Positions 6,861 through 15,000 are shown, numbered from the stretch's first letter. The stretch is 32,530 bases of DNA from Promethearchaeota archaeon (GCA_019894715.1 JAGXOA010000202.1:1-32530); one strand, 5' to 3'. Notes: generated from the sequence alone by a model not told the origin. Numbers and translations are program-made.

Positions 6861-7760
6861 TTATTTAATTGATATGAATGATATAAATTCGATAATTAAT
6901 TTTGCTGCTAAATTTGATGTTATATGATTTGATAAATCTAAATTAGGAGCAACTTCAACCAAATCAAATCCAATTATTTTAAATTCTTTTGATATTCTTT
7001 TCAATATTTTCCAAAATTCTCTGTAAGTGAATCCTCCTGGAATTGGAAAACCTGTAGCTGGAGCAATTGAAGGATCTAAAACATCAATATCAATAGAGAT
7101 ATAAAGAGATTCAATACCAGATGATTTATAGAATGTAATAATATTATTGATATATTTATCTAATCCAATGTCACTAAGAATATATGAATTGAAATAAGTA
7201 ATGTTTTCTGATTTGGCAATTTCAATTTCAGGGATATCAATATCTCTTGTTCCTACAATTAATAGGTTTTTATTGTTTACGTAATCTAAATCATAGATTC
7301 TGTGTGTAACTGTTGCATGAGAATATACTCGTTTATCCCATTCATTATATAAATCCAAATGTGAATCAAATAATAATATACCAAGTGTTTCTTTATTTTC
7401 TAAATTTTTTCCAATTGCTTTAAAAACAGGAAAAGTACAGAAATGATCCCCCCCAATCATTACAGGAATTATATACTTATTTTTCTCATAAATTTGATCA
7501 ACAAAATTCTTAATTTCCTTTAAATTTGCTTTTATTTCTTTATGAATTATTTTAACATCTCCAATATCTACGACTTTAAGATTTGGTATTAACAAACCTA
7601 ATTCTGTAGTTAGAGCTAAATCAAAAGTAACTTCTCTTATTTTTTTAGGTGCAATTGAAGAATTTGGGGCTTTAATTGATGTTAAATAATCCCAAGGAAT
7701 CCCAAATAATACAAATTTGGTATCATTATCAATTAAAATTCCATAATCATAAAAAGTCAT
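6861..7760 (-). CDS. speB: Agmatinase-type ureohydrolase
   Basis: The 299-residue product has all metal-binding motifs of the arginase/agmatinase family: GGDH at 103-106, DSHLD at 132-136, SIDIDVLDP at 222-230 with Asp224 and Asp226, and GFDLVEV at 264-270. These bind two Mn ions that activate water for hydrolysis of a guanidino group. Agmatinase (agmatine to putrescine plus urea) is the likeliest activity because the gene sits directly before deoxyhypusine synthase. It could act in polyamine synthesis or directly in an agmatine-based hypusination route. Arginase, formiminoglutamase or guanidinobutyrase activity cannot be excluded from motifs alone. It lies 24 bases after argS and contacts the next gene, so the three form an operon. 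Confidence 0.92.
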   Translation of the reverse strand: MTFYDYGILIDNDTKFVLFGIPWDYLTSIKAPNSSIAPKKIREVTFDLALTTELGLLIPNLKVVDIGDVKIIHKEIKANLKEIKNFVDQIYEKNKYIIPVMIGGDHFCTFPVFKAIGKNLENKETLGILLFDSHLDLYNEWDKRVYSHATVTHRIYDLDYVNNKNLLIVGTRDIDIPEIEIAKSENITYFNSYILSDIGLDKYINNIITFYKSSGIESLYISIDIDVLDPSIAPATGFPIPGGFTYREFWKILKRISKEFKIIGFDLVEVAPNLDLSNHITSNLAAKLIIEFISFISIK

Positions 7761-7784
7761 ATTAAAACCATTTTTTTAAATTAA

Positions 7785-9470
7785 TTACATATTTTTAGGA
7801 GCACTTATTCCCAAGATATTTAATCCATTTTTTAATATAATACGTGTACATTCAGCTAATAATAATCGAGCTTCTCGTAATTCCTTATATTCTTTCAATA
7901 TATTACAAATATTATAAAATTTATTAAATGTTTGAGAAACCTCGATGAGATAGGAGGCAATTATATGAGGTTTATAATCTATTGCTGCCTTTTGTATAAT
8001 TTCTCTATATTCTCCTAAAATTTTAATAAGTTCAAATTCAATATCTTCCTTAAGAAGATTAAAATTGACCACTATATTTAGTTTATCTTCTGATTTTCTC
8101 AAAATACTGCAAATTCGTGCATGTGTGTATTGGATATATGGTGCAGTTTCTCCTTTAAAGTCTAATGCTTTTTGCCATGAAAAATCAATGTCATTTGTTC
8201 TATCATTGGATAAATCTCCAAAAATAATTGCTCCTATCCCAACTTGTTCAGAAACCAAGCTTTTTTCTGGAAGATCTGGATTTTTTTCTTCAATAATTTC
8301 TCTTGCTGCATTAATAACTTTATCCAATACTTCACTGAGAGGGATAAAATTTCCTTGTCTCGTTGACATCATAACTCCTTCATAGGTCATAGTTCCAAAA
8401 TCTATATGAATGAATTTGTTTTCATCAAATCCTAAATTATCTAACACAGCAAATAATTGTTTGAAATGTAATTTTTGAGGAGCACCTACTACATATAAAA
8501 TCTTTTCAGGATTATATTCCTTAATACGATATAAAGCAGCAGCAATATCTCTTGTATGATATGTTGATGCTCCATCTGATTTTTGGATAATCATTGGAGT
8601 CTTTATTCCCTTATCTTCTAATTTTGTAATTAATGCCTTCTCAGATATTTCTGTTTGAATATTATCCTTTAGGAAATTAATTGTATCTGTTAATTTATTG
8701 TTATAAAAGGATTCTCCCTGAAAATAATCAAATGAAATATTCAATCTATCATAATATTTTTGAAACTCTTCTAAACTTAATTCTCTAAATCTCTCCCAGT
8801 ATTTGGTTTCCTTATGCGCTCCATTTTCTAGATTCTTAAATGATTTTCTTGCCTTTTCATTTAAATCAGGATTATCTTTTACTTTTTGTCCAAATTCAAT
8901 GTAAATCTTTACTAAATAATCAATAGCGTTTTCTTCTAAATTCTTTTCATCTCCCCATTCATCAAAAGCAACCATCAGTTTACCAAATTGAGTTCCCCAA
9001 TCTCCTAAATGGTTTATCTTTATTATTTTATATCCTAATTTTGAAAAGATATTACATAATGCATTTCCAATCACGGTTGAACGTAAATGTGCAATCCCAA
9101 AAGGTTTTGCAATATTTGGTGAGGAGAAATCGACTACTAATGTTTTATTTTGACCTATTATTTGTGAACCAAACTCTTCCTTTTTCTTAAATATATAAGT
9201 TAGATTGTTTTTTATTAATTCCTCCCTACTAACAAAAAAATTGAGATAAGCACCTATATTTTTAACACTTGAAAAATAAATACCCAAAGTTATTTTTTTT
9301 GCAAGTTCTTCAGCGATCTGTTTTGGATCTTTCCTAAATTCTTTAGCTAATTTAAAACATGGAATAGAATAATCACCAAACTCCGGATTTGGTGGTTTTT
9401 CAATTAAAGACTTCTCTATCTTAATAATAGGTTCTAAAATTTTAGTGATTTCTTCTTTAAACTCAATCAT
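7785..9470 (-). CDS. argS: Arginyl-tRNA synthetase
   Basis: The 561-residue class I synthetase has an N-terminal ArgRS domain (residues about 1-90, with PNPEFGDYSIPCF), then the HIGH-type motif in GIAHLRST (125-132), HLGDWGTQFGKL (154-165), and a degenerate KMSKS loop MMSTRQGNF (367-375). An anticodon-binding DALR domain ends in LGISAPKNM, the usual C-terminus of the family. Length and motifs are those of an intact enzyme charging tRNA-Arg with arginine. The ATG at 9470 opens a minus-strand operon with agmatinase and deoxyhypusine synthase; both downstream enzymes connect to arginine-derived metabolites. It is divergent from the small GTPase gene at 9825. Confidence 0.97.
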   Translation of the reverse strand: MIEFKEEITKILEPIIKIEKSLIEKPPNPEFGDYSIPCFKLAKEFRKDPKQIAEELAKKITLGIYFSSVKNIGAYLNFFVSREELIKNNLTYIFKKKEEFGSQIIGQNKTLVVDFSSPNIAKPFGIAHLRSTVIGNALCNIFSKLGYKIIKINHLGDWGTQFGKLMVAFDEWGDEKNLEENAIDYLVKIYIEFGQKVKDNPDLNEKARKSFKNLENGAHKETKYWERFRELSLEEFQKYYDRLNISFDYFQGESFYNNKLTDTINFLKDNIQTEISEKALITKLEDKGIKTPMIIQKSDGASTYHTRDIAAALYRIKEYNPEKILYVVGAPQKLHFKQLFAVLDNLGFDENKFIHIDFGTMTYEGVMMSTRQGNFIPLSEVLDKVINAAREIIEEKNPDLPEKSLVSEQVGIGAIIFGDLSNDRTNDIDFSWQKALDFKGETAPYIQYTHARICSILRKSEDKLNIVVNFNLLKEDIEFELIKILGEYREIIQKAAIDYKPHIIASYLIEVSQTFNKFYNICNILKEYKELREARLLLAECTRIILKNGLNILGISAPKNM

Positions 9471-9811
9471 ATTTCAAGAATTGAAAGAATTAAAGAATTA
9501 AAAATTTTTTTGATAAGATAAATTAAAACTATTTATTATTCAATATTTTTATCTTACCTTTGAAAATTAAATTTGTTGATATCGTAAAAATTCGGGATAG
9601 AATTTAGTGTATTCTGTTGTATCCTTGATACAATTATATTTTCATATATCTCCTTAGAAAAAAGTAAAAATAACAATGTTTAAAAATATTTTAACTATGT
9701 TTGTGTAAAACAAATTTATTTATAATTTAAAAGGTTATTAATTACATTACAAGATTAACAATTTTTAAATAATAATAACAAATAGAGATCAAAAGATAAA
9801 TATAATCCTTT
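9471..9811. other. Intergenic region between divergent argS and small GTPase gene
   Basis: Roughly 340 bases of very AT-rich DNA with no credible coding frame. It must hold promoters for both directions. TTTATTTATAATTTAAAAGG around 9715-9734 is a plausible TATA region for the rightward gene, which would then have a leader of about 65-80 bases. This fits the clear ribosome binding site at 9812-9818. No hairpin or repeat stands out. Confidence 0.4.
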
Positions 9812-9818
9812 GGGGTGA
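9812..9818 (+). promoter_or_regulatory. Shine-Dalgarno site GGGGTGA that points to an AUA start codon
   Basis: GGGGTGA matches the GGTGA core of the archaeal anti-Shine-Dalgarno complement. Six bases further lies ATA at 9825, in frame with a complete small GTPase. Its TGA is itself the in-frame stop that closes the frame upstream, and no ATG, GTG or TTG lies in frame between it and the P-loop. Similar GTGA cores precede the starts at 3512, 5417 and 14449, so the motif is in use in this genome. Confidence 0.6.
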
Positions 9819-9824
9819 ATCAAT

Positions 9825-10361
9825 ATATCAATTTATGATGCAACTTTCAAACTAGTAATCTTTGGAGATGCTGGAACAGGAAAGACAACACTTACACATA
9901 GATTTTTAACTAATTTATTTAAATCAGATAGCACCATGACTATTGGTGTTGATTTTAACGTTAAAAGTCTGGAAGTTAATGGAAAAAAAGTAAAATTACA
10001 AATATGGGATTTTGGGGGAGAAGAAAGATTCCGATTTTTATTACCAACCTATGTAAGAGGTGCTTCTGGAGCTCTTTTTATGTATGATATCACTAACTTT
10101 TCATCTTTAGCACACATTGATGATTGGCTTATGGTAGTAAAAAAAGAAATTAAACCTGAACATGTTTTACCTATCTTAATGGTTGGTGGAAAAGCAGACT
10201 TAATGGATCAAAGAGAAGTTCCTTCTGATGAAGGAATCAATATTGCAAAATCTCGAGATTTAAGTGGATATATAGAATGTAGTTCAAAAACAGGAAAAAA
10301 TGTAGAAAAAGCATTCGAAGGGATTACTCAACTGATGATGAGAAATTCTCGTATTGTTTAA
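9825..10361 (+). CDS. Small GTPase with apparent AUA start and altered G3/G4 motifs
   Basis: Read from ATA at 9825 the product is 178 residues, the same length as the first GTPase, and the P-loop GDAGTGKT falls at 14-21 in both. Starting at the first ATG (9936) would remove the P-loop and leave a useless protein. G3 is WDFGGEE (61-67), with Glu66 where the catalytic Gln normally is. G4 is GGKAD (121-125), with Gly122 replacing the Asn of NKxD. G5 is CSSKTG (152-157). The switch I threonine is about residue 39. Nucleotide binding looks possible, but hydrolysis and guanine selectivity may differ. There is no lipidation motif. It is convergent with an acyl-CoA ligase fragment. A sequencing error at the start codon is the main alternative. 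Confidence 0.88.
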   Translation: MSIYDATFKLVIFGDAGTGKTTLTHRFLTNLFKSDSTMTIGVDFNVKSLEVNGKKVKLQIWDFGGEERFRFLLPTYVRGASGALFMYDITNFSSLAHIDDWLMVVKKEIKPEHVLPILMVGGKADLMDQREVPSDEGINIAKSRDLSGYIECSSKTGKNVEKAFEGITQLMMRNSRIV

Positions 10362-10418
10362 ATAATAGAAATAATGTGAGATAATTAAATTAGTGACAGA
10401 AATAAAAAAAGTTTGAAT

Positions 10419-10817
10419 CTAAATTTTATCTTGTTCTTTTGGTTCTCCATGTTTTTTTCGATATATAGGATCATTTATTTGAAGAATTCTTCTTTGTACT
10501 TTACCAATTAAGTTTTTTGGTATATCTTCTATAATATCTATATAGTAAGGTCTTTTAAAATGAGTAATATTTTTATTAATACAGCCTTTAATCTCCTTTA
10601 ATGAGATTTTCGAGCTAGGTACTAGTTGAATCCAAGCTTTTACAGCCTCTCCAAACTCTTCATGTGGTATAACTGCAATAGCTACTTCAGAGATGTCTGG
10701 ATGTCTCATTATTAATTCTTCTACTTCTTTTGGAAAAACAGAATAACCTTTTACTTTTATAAGTTCCTTTTTTCTATCTTTTAAAACAACAGTACCGTCA
10801 CCTTTAGTTGAAAACAA
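10419..10817 (-). pseudogene. C-terminal fragment of an AMP-forming acyl-CoA synthetase
   Basis: About 130 codons encode only the mobile C-terminal domain of an adenylate-forming ligase: DRKKELIKVKGYSVFPKEVE (hinge and A8 region), EVAIAVIPHEEFGEAVKAW, and IPKNLIGKVQRRIL with the conserved A10 lysine. The domain that binds ATP and the fatty acid (about 400 residues) is missing. The reading frame opens at a TTG preceded directly by a TAG, exactly where the left side of the IS607-like element begins. Beyond the element (12230-12400) there is no sign of the missing 5' part. The gene was therefore cut by the insertion together with a deletion or rearrangement, and the fragment is unlikely to be active. 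Confidence 0.8.
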
Positions 10818-10862
10818 CTAAGACAATCTTGGACATTATAAAGAAAATTTTATAAGAAGGGT

Positions 10863-11504
10863 ATGCTATTATCAATTTCGCAGGTTGGAATCGTTTTAGG
10901 TGTATGTACTAAAACATTAAGGCGGTGGCATCGAAAAGATATATTTATCCCTAATTGTAGGACTGTAGGAGGGCATAGAAGATATTCTATAGAAAATATT
11001 GAGTCATTTATAGAAATCGAATCGAAAAATAATAGGATAAGAAAACGATTACAAACCACTCCACCTGTTCAAAAGTTTCAAACCGCGGCTATTTATGGTC
11101 GAGTATCTGCCTCGAAGCAAAAAAATGATATAAAAAGGCAAATTGAATATCTTGTACGGCAATCTCAAGACGCAGGTATTCGCACTCATATCATTTATAA
11201 AGATATTGCCTCCAGATTAAATGATAAGAGGTCTGGTCTAAAAAGACTGATAAGGGATGCATTTGCTCAAAAATTTACTACAATCTTCATTACTCATAAA
11301 GATCGGCTCGCAAGGTTTGGTACTTCTCTCATTTATCAAATTTTGAGACTTTTAAATATAGAAATCTTAGATGATGACCTTAAATCTAAAACCCAACAAG
11401 ATAGTAATGAAGCCCCCATGAATACCTTAGTAAATGATGTTCTTGCGATCCTCACCTCATATTCTGGTAAGTTATATCGACTACGTCGAGGTACTTTTAC
11501 GTGA
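10863..11504 (+). CDS. tnpA: IS607-type serine recombinase/transposase
   Basis: The 213-residue protein has an N-terminal MerR-like helix-turn-helix (residues about 4-50, with LGVCTKTLRRWHRK and VGGHRRYSIE) followed by a small serine-recombinase catalytic domain. YGRVSASKQK at 78-87 contains the nucleophile Ser82, and THKDRLARFG at 144-153 carries the conserved arginines. The C-terminal part (NDVLAILTSYSGKLYRLRR) matches the conserved end of IS607 TnpA proteins. It seems complete and could excise and insert DNA through a circular intermediate without strong target choice. The ATG at 10863 lies close to the left break in the ligase gene. The codons are less AT-biased than those of neighbouring genes. 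Confidence 0.93.
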   Translation: MLLSISQVGIVLGVCTKTLRRWHRKDIFIPNCRTVGGHRRYSIENIESFIEIESKNNRIRKRLQTTPPVQKFQTAAIYGRVSASKQKNDIKRQIEYLVRQSQDAGIRTHIIYKDIASRLNDKRSGLKRLIRDAFAQKFTTIFITHKDRLARFGTSLIYQILRLLNIEILDDDLKSKTQQDSNEAPMNTLVNDVLAILTSYSGKLYRLRRGTFT

Positions 11505-11590
11505 AGCGCTTTAGAAAATTACTTAATCACTACTCCTTCCTCAAATAAATATCATTATTTCTTTTTTCGGATAAGAAATAACTACAAATT

Positions 11591-12229
11591 GTGACAATAA
11601 ATTTGGAACTAATTCGCCTTCCTCAGGACCAAATTATAGAAGATGGGACTTCCTCGTTTAAACCGGGCATTTTTAAGGTTTGTCCGGAGAAAGAAGCGGT
11701 GAGAACCTATTCTAATGGACTTAGCTTTAAGCATATTCCCGGACCTAAGCGAAGGACTTATCAATTAGCGGTTGCAAAGCGTGTACGAGAGTTGGGGATT
11801 GAGTCTCTAAATAAATGTTATAAATATGCCCCTTTCATTATGTTACTCTTTGAGCGTTATAAAGAGCTGAAAAAATGTGTTGATACTGCACCTCAGCAGG
11901 AAAAAATAGGTGTGAATCAAGAAATAAAAGGATTTTTAGAAAAGCTTGGATTAAATACTTCACGTTTTAAAGAAAATACTATTTTCGGAGTATTAACTAA
12001 AAAACTATGTTCTAGTGAGCCTAAGTATTTAGCCGCTAAGTTTGCAGAATTATGTAAAGATCGTACTAATTTGGGGCAATCCTCCTTTCTTAGACTGGTT
12101 GGTACAGGGCGAGGCTATATTGAAGCGATTGAAAAGGTAACCTGGTTGTTAAAACGTTTTCAGTCTGAACCGGCTGAATTTGTATCATTTTTATTTATTG
12201 GCACTTTATATTCACATCTTAATGTATAA
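11591..12229 (+). CDS. Unrecognised partner protein of the IS607-like element
   Basis: I do not recognise this 212-residue product. It starts at GTG 11591, 86 bases after tnpA. It is rich in basic residues, mixed alpha-helical, with blocks FKHIPGPKRRTYQLAVAKRV (residues about 47-66) and FLRLVGTGRGYIEAIEKVTW (about 164-183). None of the RuvC or zinc-ribbon motifs of TnpB is present. In IS607 elements the second gene is usually tnpB, so this may be the N-terminal part of a diverged TnpB/Fanzor/Cas12-like protein whose nuclease half was lost, or a different cargo protein. The frame ends at a TAA at the border to AT-rich DNA. Base composition matches tnpA, not the host. Confidence 0.6.
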   Translation: MTINLELIRLPQDQIIEDGTSSFKPGIFKVCPEKEAVRTYSNGLSFKHIPGPKRRTYQLAVAKRVRELGIESLNKCYKYAPFIMLLFERYKELKKCVDTAPQQEKIGVNQEIKGFLEKLGLNTSRFKENTIFGVLTKKLCSSEPKYLAAKFAELCKDRTNLGQSSFLRLVGTGRGYIEAIEKVTWLLKRFQSEPAEFVSFLFIGTLYSHLNV

Positions 12230-12400
12230 ATATTGCTTTTTTTTCAATTACACAGCTAATTATATAATCAAAACTAGAATATTAATAAAATTTAAAATTT
12301 TAAATATATCTGATTTTAACTCTTTAGAATATAATAAACTTAATGCTTCAAATTGAAAACATAATAAAAATAAAAAAAAAAATAATTTTTAGGAATTTAT

Positions 12401-13414
12401 CTAGAATTCTGTTTCTTCCATGGTAATAAATGTTAGAAGAAATACTATAATAAATATCCCTGCTAGTACAATCATGCTAATGATACTAATAATTTCAACA
12501 CCTGTGTTTTGAAATATTAGGACATTTGATCCCATAAATAGAGCTGCCAAAATATAACCCAAAATATGGCTCTTATATTTTCCAGTTTTCTGTTTTTCAG
12601 CAAAATAATTTACTATAGATACAAAGATTATTAATATAAAACCAGCAGTATAGAAAAATTCTATAATTTTAAATTTTCCATAGGCTAAATATAGAAAGAA
12701 AACAAATAATCCAAGTTCTACGATATTCACATACCACATTTTCTTCTTTTGAGTTTTATCAACCATTATTGACTCATATTCACTTATACCTTTATTTGCT
12801 AATAAAACAAATAAAGATCCAATAGCGAGTGCAGTACATAAACAATAACTCCATATATAAATATGTTCTGTCAAATCCGCCCAAATTGATGTAGAGAATA
12901 AGAATGAAATTCTTACAAATTCACTAATTATAGAAATAGTACAAAAAATCGGAAGAAGAGCAGCACCTACCATAAGTAATTTAGTACTAAATGGGGTTTT
13001 GGATTCATCCCAATTCTCCTTTTTCCTAGTAGAACCTTGCCAAGCTAAAGACATAAAACTTATTATTGATATAAAGGGTGTTATTATCGGTAATATAAAT
13101 ATAAAGATCACTACTACAGCAATAGCTCCATAAAACAATTTTAATCTTAAAGGAATTATAGAGATTGTATTGTCCATTTTATCAAAAGACATAGCAAGTC
13201 TATTCAGAAAAATACCAATAAAAAAAATCCATGATAAACTAAATACTAAAGGACATAGTACCTTTGTCATCCAAAATATAGTATTTGGGTCATCTGTATA
13301 CCATAATTCAAAATCTGCGAATATAAAGATTAGAAATGAGGATAAAGGAATTATTATAAGAGCTATTAGGATTATTAATCTACTAACTATTATACCTCCA
13401 ACTTCACGAGACAT
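12401..13414 (-). CDS. Polytopic membrane protein, unknown function
   Basis: The 337-residue product has about nine or ten hydrophobic segments, among them residues about 9-33, 48-70, 93-115, 143-165, a Trp/Tyr-rich one near 185-207, and a C-terminal one ending in ITMEETEF. There is no transporter signature, ATP-binding site or catalytic motif I can name. The gene stands alone on the minus strand between the IS607-like element and the ABC transporter, with a 342-base gap on its upstream side. ATG at 13414 is the start. It could be a permease-like or sensor membrane protein; the sequence does not decide. Confidence 0.75.
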   Translation of the reverse strand: MSREVGGIIVSRLIILIALIIIPLSSFLIFIFADFELWYTDDPNTIFWMTKVLCPLVFSLSWIFFIGIFLNRLAMSFDKMDNTISIIPLRLKLFYGAIAVVVIFIFILPIITPFISIISFMSLAWQGSTRKKENWDESKTPFSTKLLMVGAALLPIFCTISIISEFVRISFLFSTSIWADLTEHIYIWSYCLCTALAIGSLFVLLANKGISEYESIMVDKTQKKKMWYVNIVELGLFVFFLYLAYGKFKIIEFFYTAGFILIIFVSIVNYFAEKQKTGKYKSHILGYILAALFMGSNVLIFQNTGVEIISIISMIVLAGIFIIVFLLTFITMEETEF

Positions 13415-13756
13415 AGATTTATCAATTCTTTTTTTTTTCTATTAAATAATAATATTATTAATTACTCTCTATTAAATTTTTATAAAAGGAAATAAAAAGC
13501 TTAAAAAGATGTATTCTCTTACATTAAAAAGAAAATAAGATTTTCAAGAATGGAAATTATCGATAGTAAATTAAATAATAGAAATATTTAATGCCTACAC
13601 CTCTTAAGAATAGTAAAGGGTTTTAGGCTAGATTTTAAATTTATAGATTGCATATTATCATGTGTTCTACAAACTAAAATAAAGATTTATTAAATTATTT
13701 TAAAACAGAATTAAAAATAAAATAAAAATTCTTATGATAAGATTTATGTTAAAAAA
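13415..13756. other. Intergenic region, no gene seen
   Basis: This AT-rich stretch lies between the ABC transporter ATPase stop and the start of the membrane-protein gene. Reading both strands I see only frames of about a dozen codons (for example from ATG 13591). It should hold the promoter of the 12401-13414 gene and the 3' end of the ABC operon. No hairpin, repeat or mobile-element end is evident. Confidence 0.4.
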
Positions 13757-14449
13757 TTAATTTATACTTTGGATTTTTCCCCGTTTCATACTTATTATCT
13801 TATCAGCATAATTATTTAATTTAACCCGATGAGTAACAACTATTATTGTTGTATCTGAATCTTTATTTATCTCTTTTAATAAATCCATAATTTCTTTCTC
13901 AGATTGGGGATCAAGATTTCCTGTAGGTTCATCAGCTAATATTACTCTTGGTCTATGAATTATTGCTCTCGCTAATCCACACTTCTGTTTTTCCCCCCCA
14001 CTCAATTGAACAGGAAAGTGATCCTTTCTTTCAATTAAATTTACATCTCTAAGTGCTGTGATTGCTCTTTTTTCAATTTCAGAAGATCTTAAAACAGACG
14101 GCCATAGAACACTTTCTACATTTTCCATTGCTGTTAAAGTATTGATTAGATTAAAATCTTGAAATACAAATCCAATTTTCATTCTTCTTATTCTAGAAAG
14201 TCTATCTTCTTTTGCCCTGGCTATGTTTTCACCATCGAATATAATTTTTCCTGAATCTGGAATATCCAAACCTGATAAAACATTTAACAATGTAGATTTA
14301 CCACAACCTGTAGGTCCTTGAATAATTACAAATTCACCTGATTTTATGGTTAAATTGACATCATTTAAAGCATGAATAATTGAACCTGCTCGTCTATATT
14401 CTTTATTTACATTCAGGGCTTCAATCATGGTATCTTTAGATATTGGCAT
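13757..14449 (-). CDS. ABC transporter ATPase, LolD/MacB type
   Basis: The 230-residue ATPase is complete: Walker A GPTGCGKST (45-53), Q-loop Gln97 in FVFQDFNL, signature LSGGEKQ (149-155), Walker B VILADEP (169-175) with GNLD following, and the H-loop His207. The LADEPTGNLDP and FQDFNLI sequences place it in the LolD/MacB/FtsE-like subfamily. Members of this subfamily work with FtsX-type permeases in lipoprotein or peptide extrusion or mechanotransmission. An AGGTGAG ribosome binding site precedes the ATG. It starts five bases after the stop of the permease gene, so both form an operon and probably one complex at the cytoplasmic membrane. The substrate cannot be read from sequence. Confidence 0.95.
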   Translation of the reverse strand: MPISKDTMIEALNVNKEYRRAGSIIHALNDVNLTIKSGEFVIIQGPTGCGKSTLLNVLSGLDIPDSGKIIFDGENIARAKEDRLSRIRRMKIGFVFQDFNLINTLTAMENVESVLWPSVLRSSEIEKRAITALRDVNLIERKDHFPVQLSGGEKQKCGLARAIIHRPRVILADEPTGNLDPQSEKEIMDLLKEINKDSDTTIIVVTHRVKLNNYADKIISMKRGKIQSIN

Positions 14450-14454
14450 TTTTT

Positions 14455-15000
14455 CTACTCACCTATCCTTTTTAAGGCTATTATTGGCCTTACTTTTAAT
14501 ACTTTTCGATAAATTAACATTATTGAAAGAAGCTGTACAACTATAAAAAGAAAGCTAGTTGCAATAATAGGTATTAAATCAATTAAAATTATGGGAAGAT
14601 CAAAAGTTATATCGGCACTGCCAAGATAAGCGATAATCGCCGTATAATGAAAAACAACTTCAATTACAATAAATAAACCCGTAAGTGTGGTAAAGAGAAT
14701 TATTCCTGATATAATAGAAATTATATTTTTATTTGTATAACCTATACATTTAAGAGTTGCCCAATCTCTACGTTTACGGGATACTAAAATCCAAGCATAA
14801 AGTAAAGACAAGACCAGACTAATGAAAAGAAAAATTAAAATTAAATATCCTGATGAATCAGTAAAACCTTGATTGTATGTATTGTGCCAAAAAAGACTTG
14901 TTAAAAAGATCAGCAATGTATAAATCAATGTAAATATCATAAAGGTTCTTTTTTCCCTGAGAGTTAAAAGAATTCCTTTTCTCCATATACGTAATCCCAA
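14455..15000 (-). CDS. Minimal FtsX-like ABC permease
   Basis: The 181-residue protein has four hydrophobic segments (about 20-38, 51-72, 92-115 and 138-165). It also has the cytoplasmic FtsX-type loop SRKRRDWATLKCIGYTNKNI between segments two and three, which couples to the ATPase. Usual MacB/FtsX permeases have a large extracellular domain after the first helix; here only about 13 residues (HNTYNQGFTDSSG) lie there. It starts at TTG 15000, preceded by AAGGTTGA and with an in-frame TGA three codons upstream. It is therefore either a naturally minimal permease or the 3' part of a longer gene whose front was lost. The ATPase gene follows after five bases. Confidence 0.82.
   Translation of the reverse strand: MGLRIWRKGILLTLREKRTFMIFTLIYTLLIFLTSLFWHNTYNQGFTDSSGYLILIFLFISLVLSLLYAWILVSRKRRDWATLKCIGYTNKNIISIISGIILFTTLTGLFIVIEVVFHYTAIIAYLGSADITFDLPIILIDLIPIIATSFLFIVVQLLSIMLIYRKVLKVRPIIALKRIGE

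Larger units (their letters stand above)
10818..12240 (+). mobile_element. IS607-like element (serine recombinase plus partner ORF)
   Basis: The unit comprises a MerR-HTH/serine-recombinase gene (10863-11504) and a second same-strand ORF (11591-12229). This is the two-gene arrangement of IS607-family elements (tnpA, then tnpB). It interrupts an acyl-CoA ligase gene on its left. The bases are less AT-rich than the flanks, which fits foreign origin. Ends are approximate: IS607 elements lack terminal inverted repeats, and the right limit is set where AT-rich non-coding DNA resumes. A typical TnpB is absent, so the element is either degraded or carries an unusual partner gene. Confidence 0.7.

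Noticed and set aside
8065-8385. 106-codon + strand frame inside argS
   Set aside because: Antisense shadow of conserved ArgRS sequence including the KMSKS region.
9936-10361. GTPase gene starting at ATG 9936
   Set aside because: This start would delete the P-loop GDAGTGKT that is encoded in the same frame upstream; a start at 9825 is better supported.
10850-11059. Minus-strand frame opposite the IS607 recombinase
   Set aside because: The + strand encodes a clear MerR-HTH/serine recombinase; the opposite frame has no motif.
12230-12400. Possible remaining 5' half of the acyl-CoA ligase gene
   Set aside because: All frames are broken by stops and the DNA is low-complexity AT-rich; no AMP-binding motif is seen.
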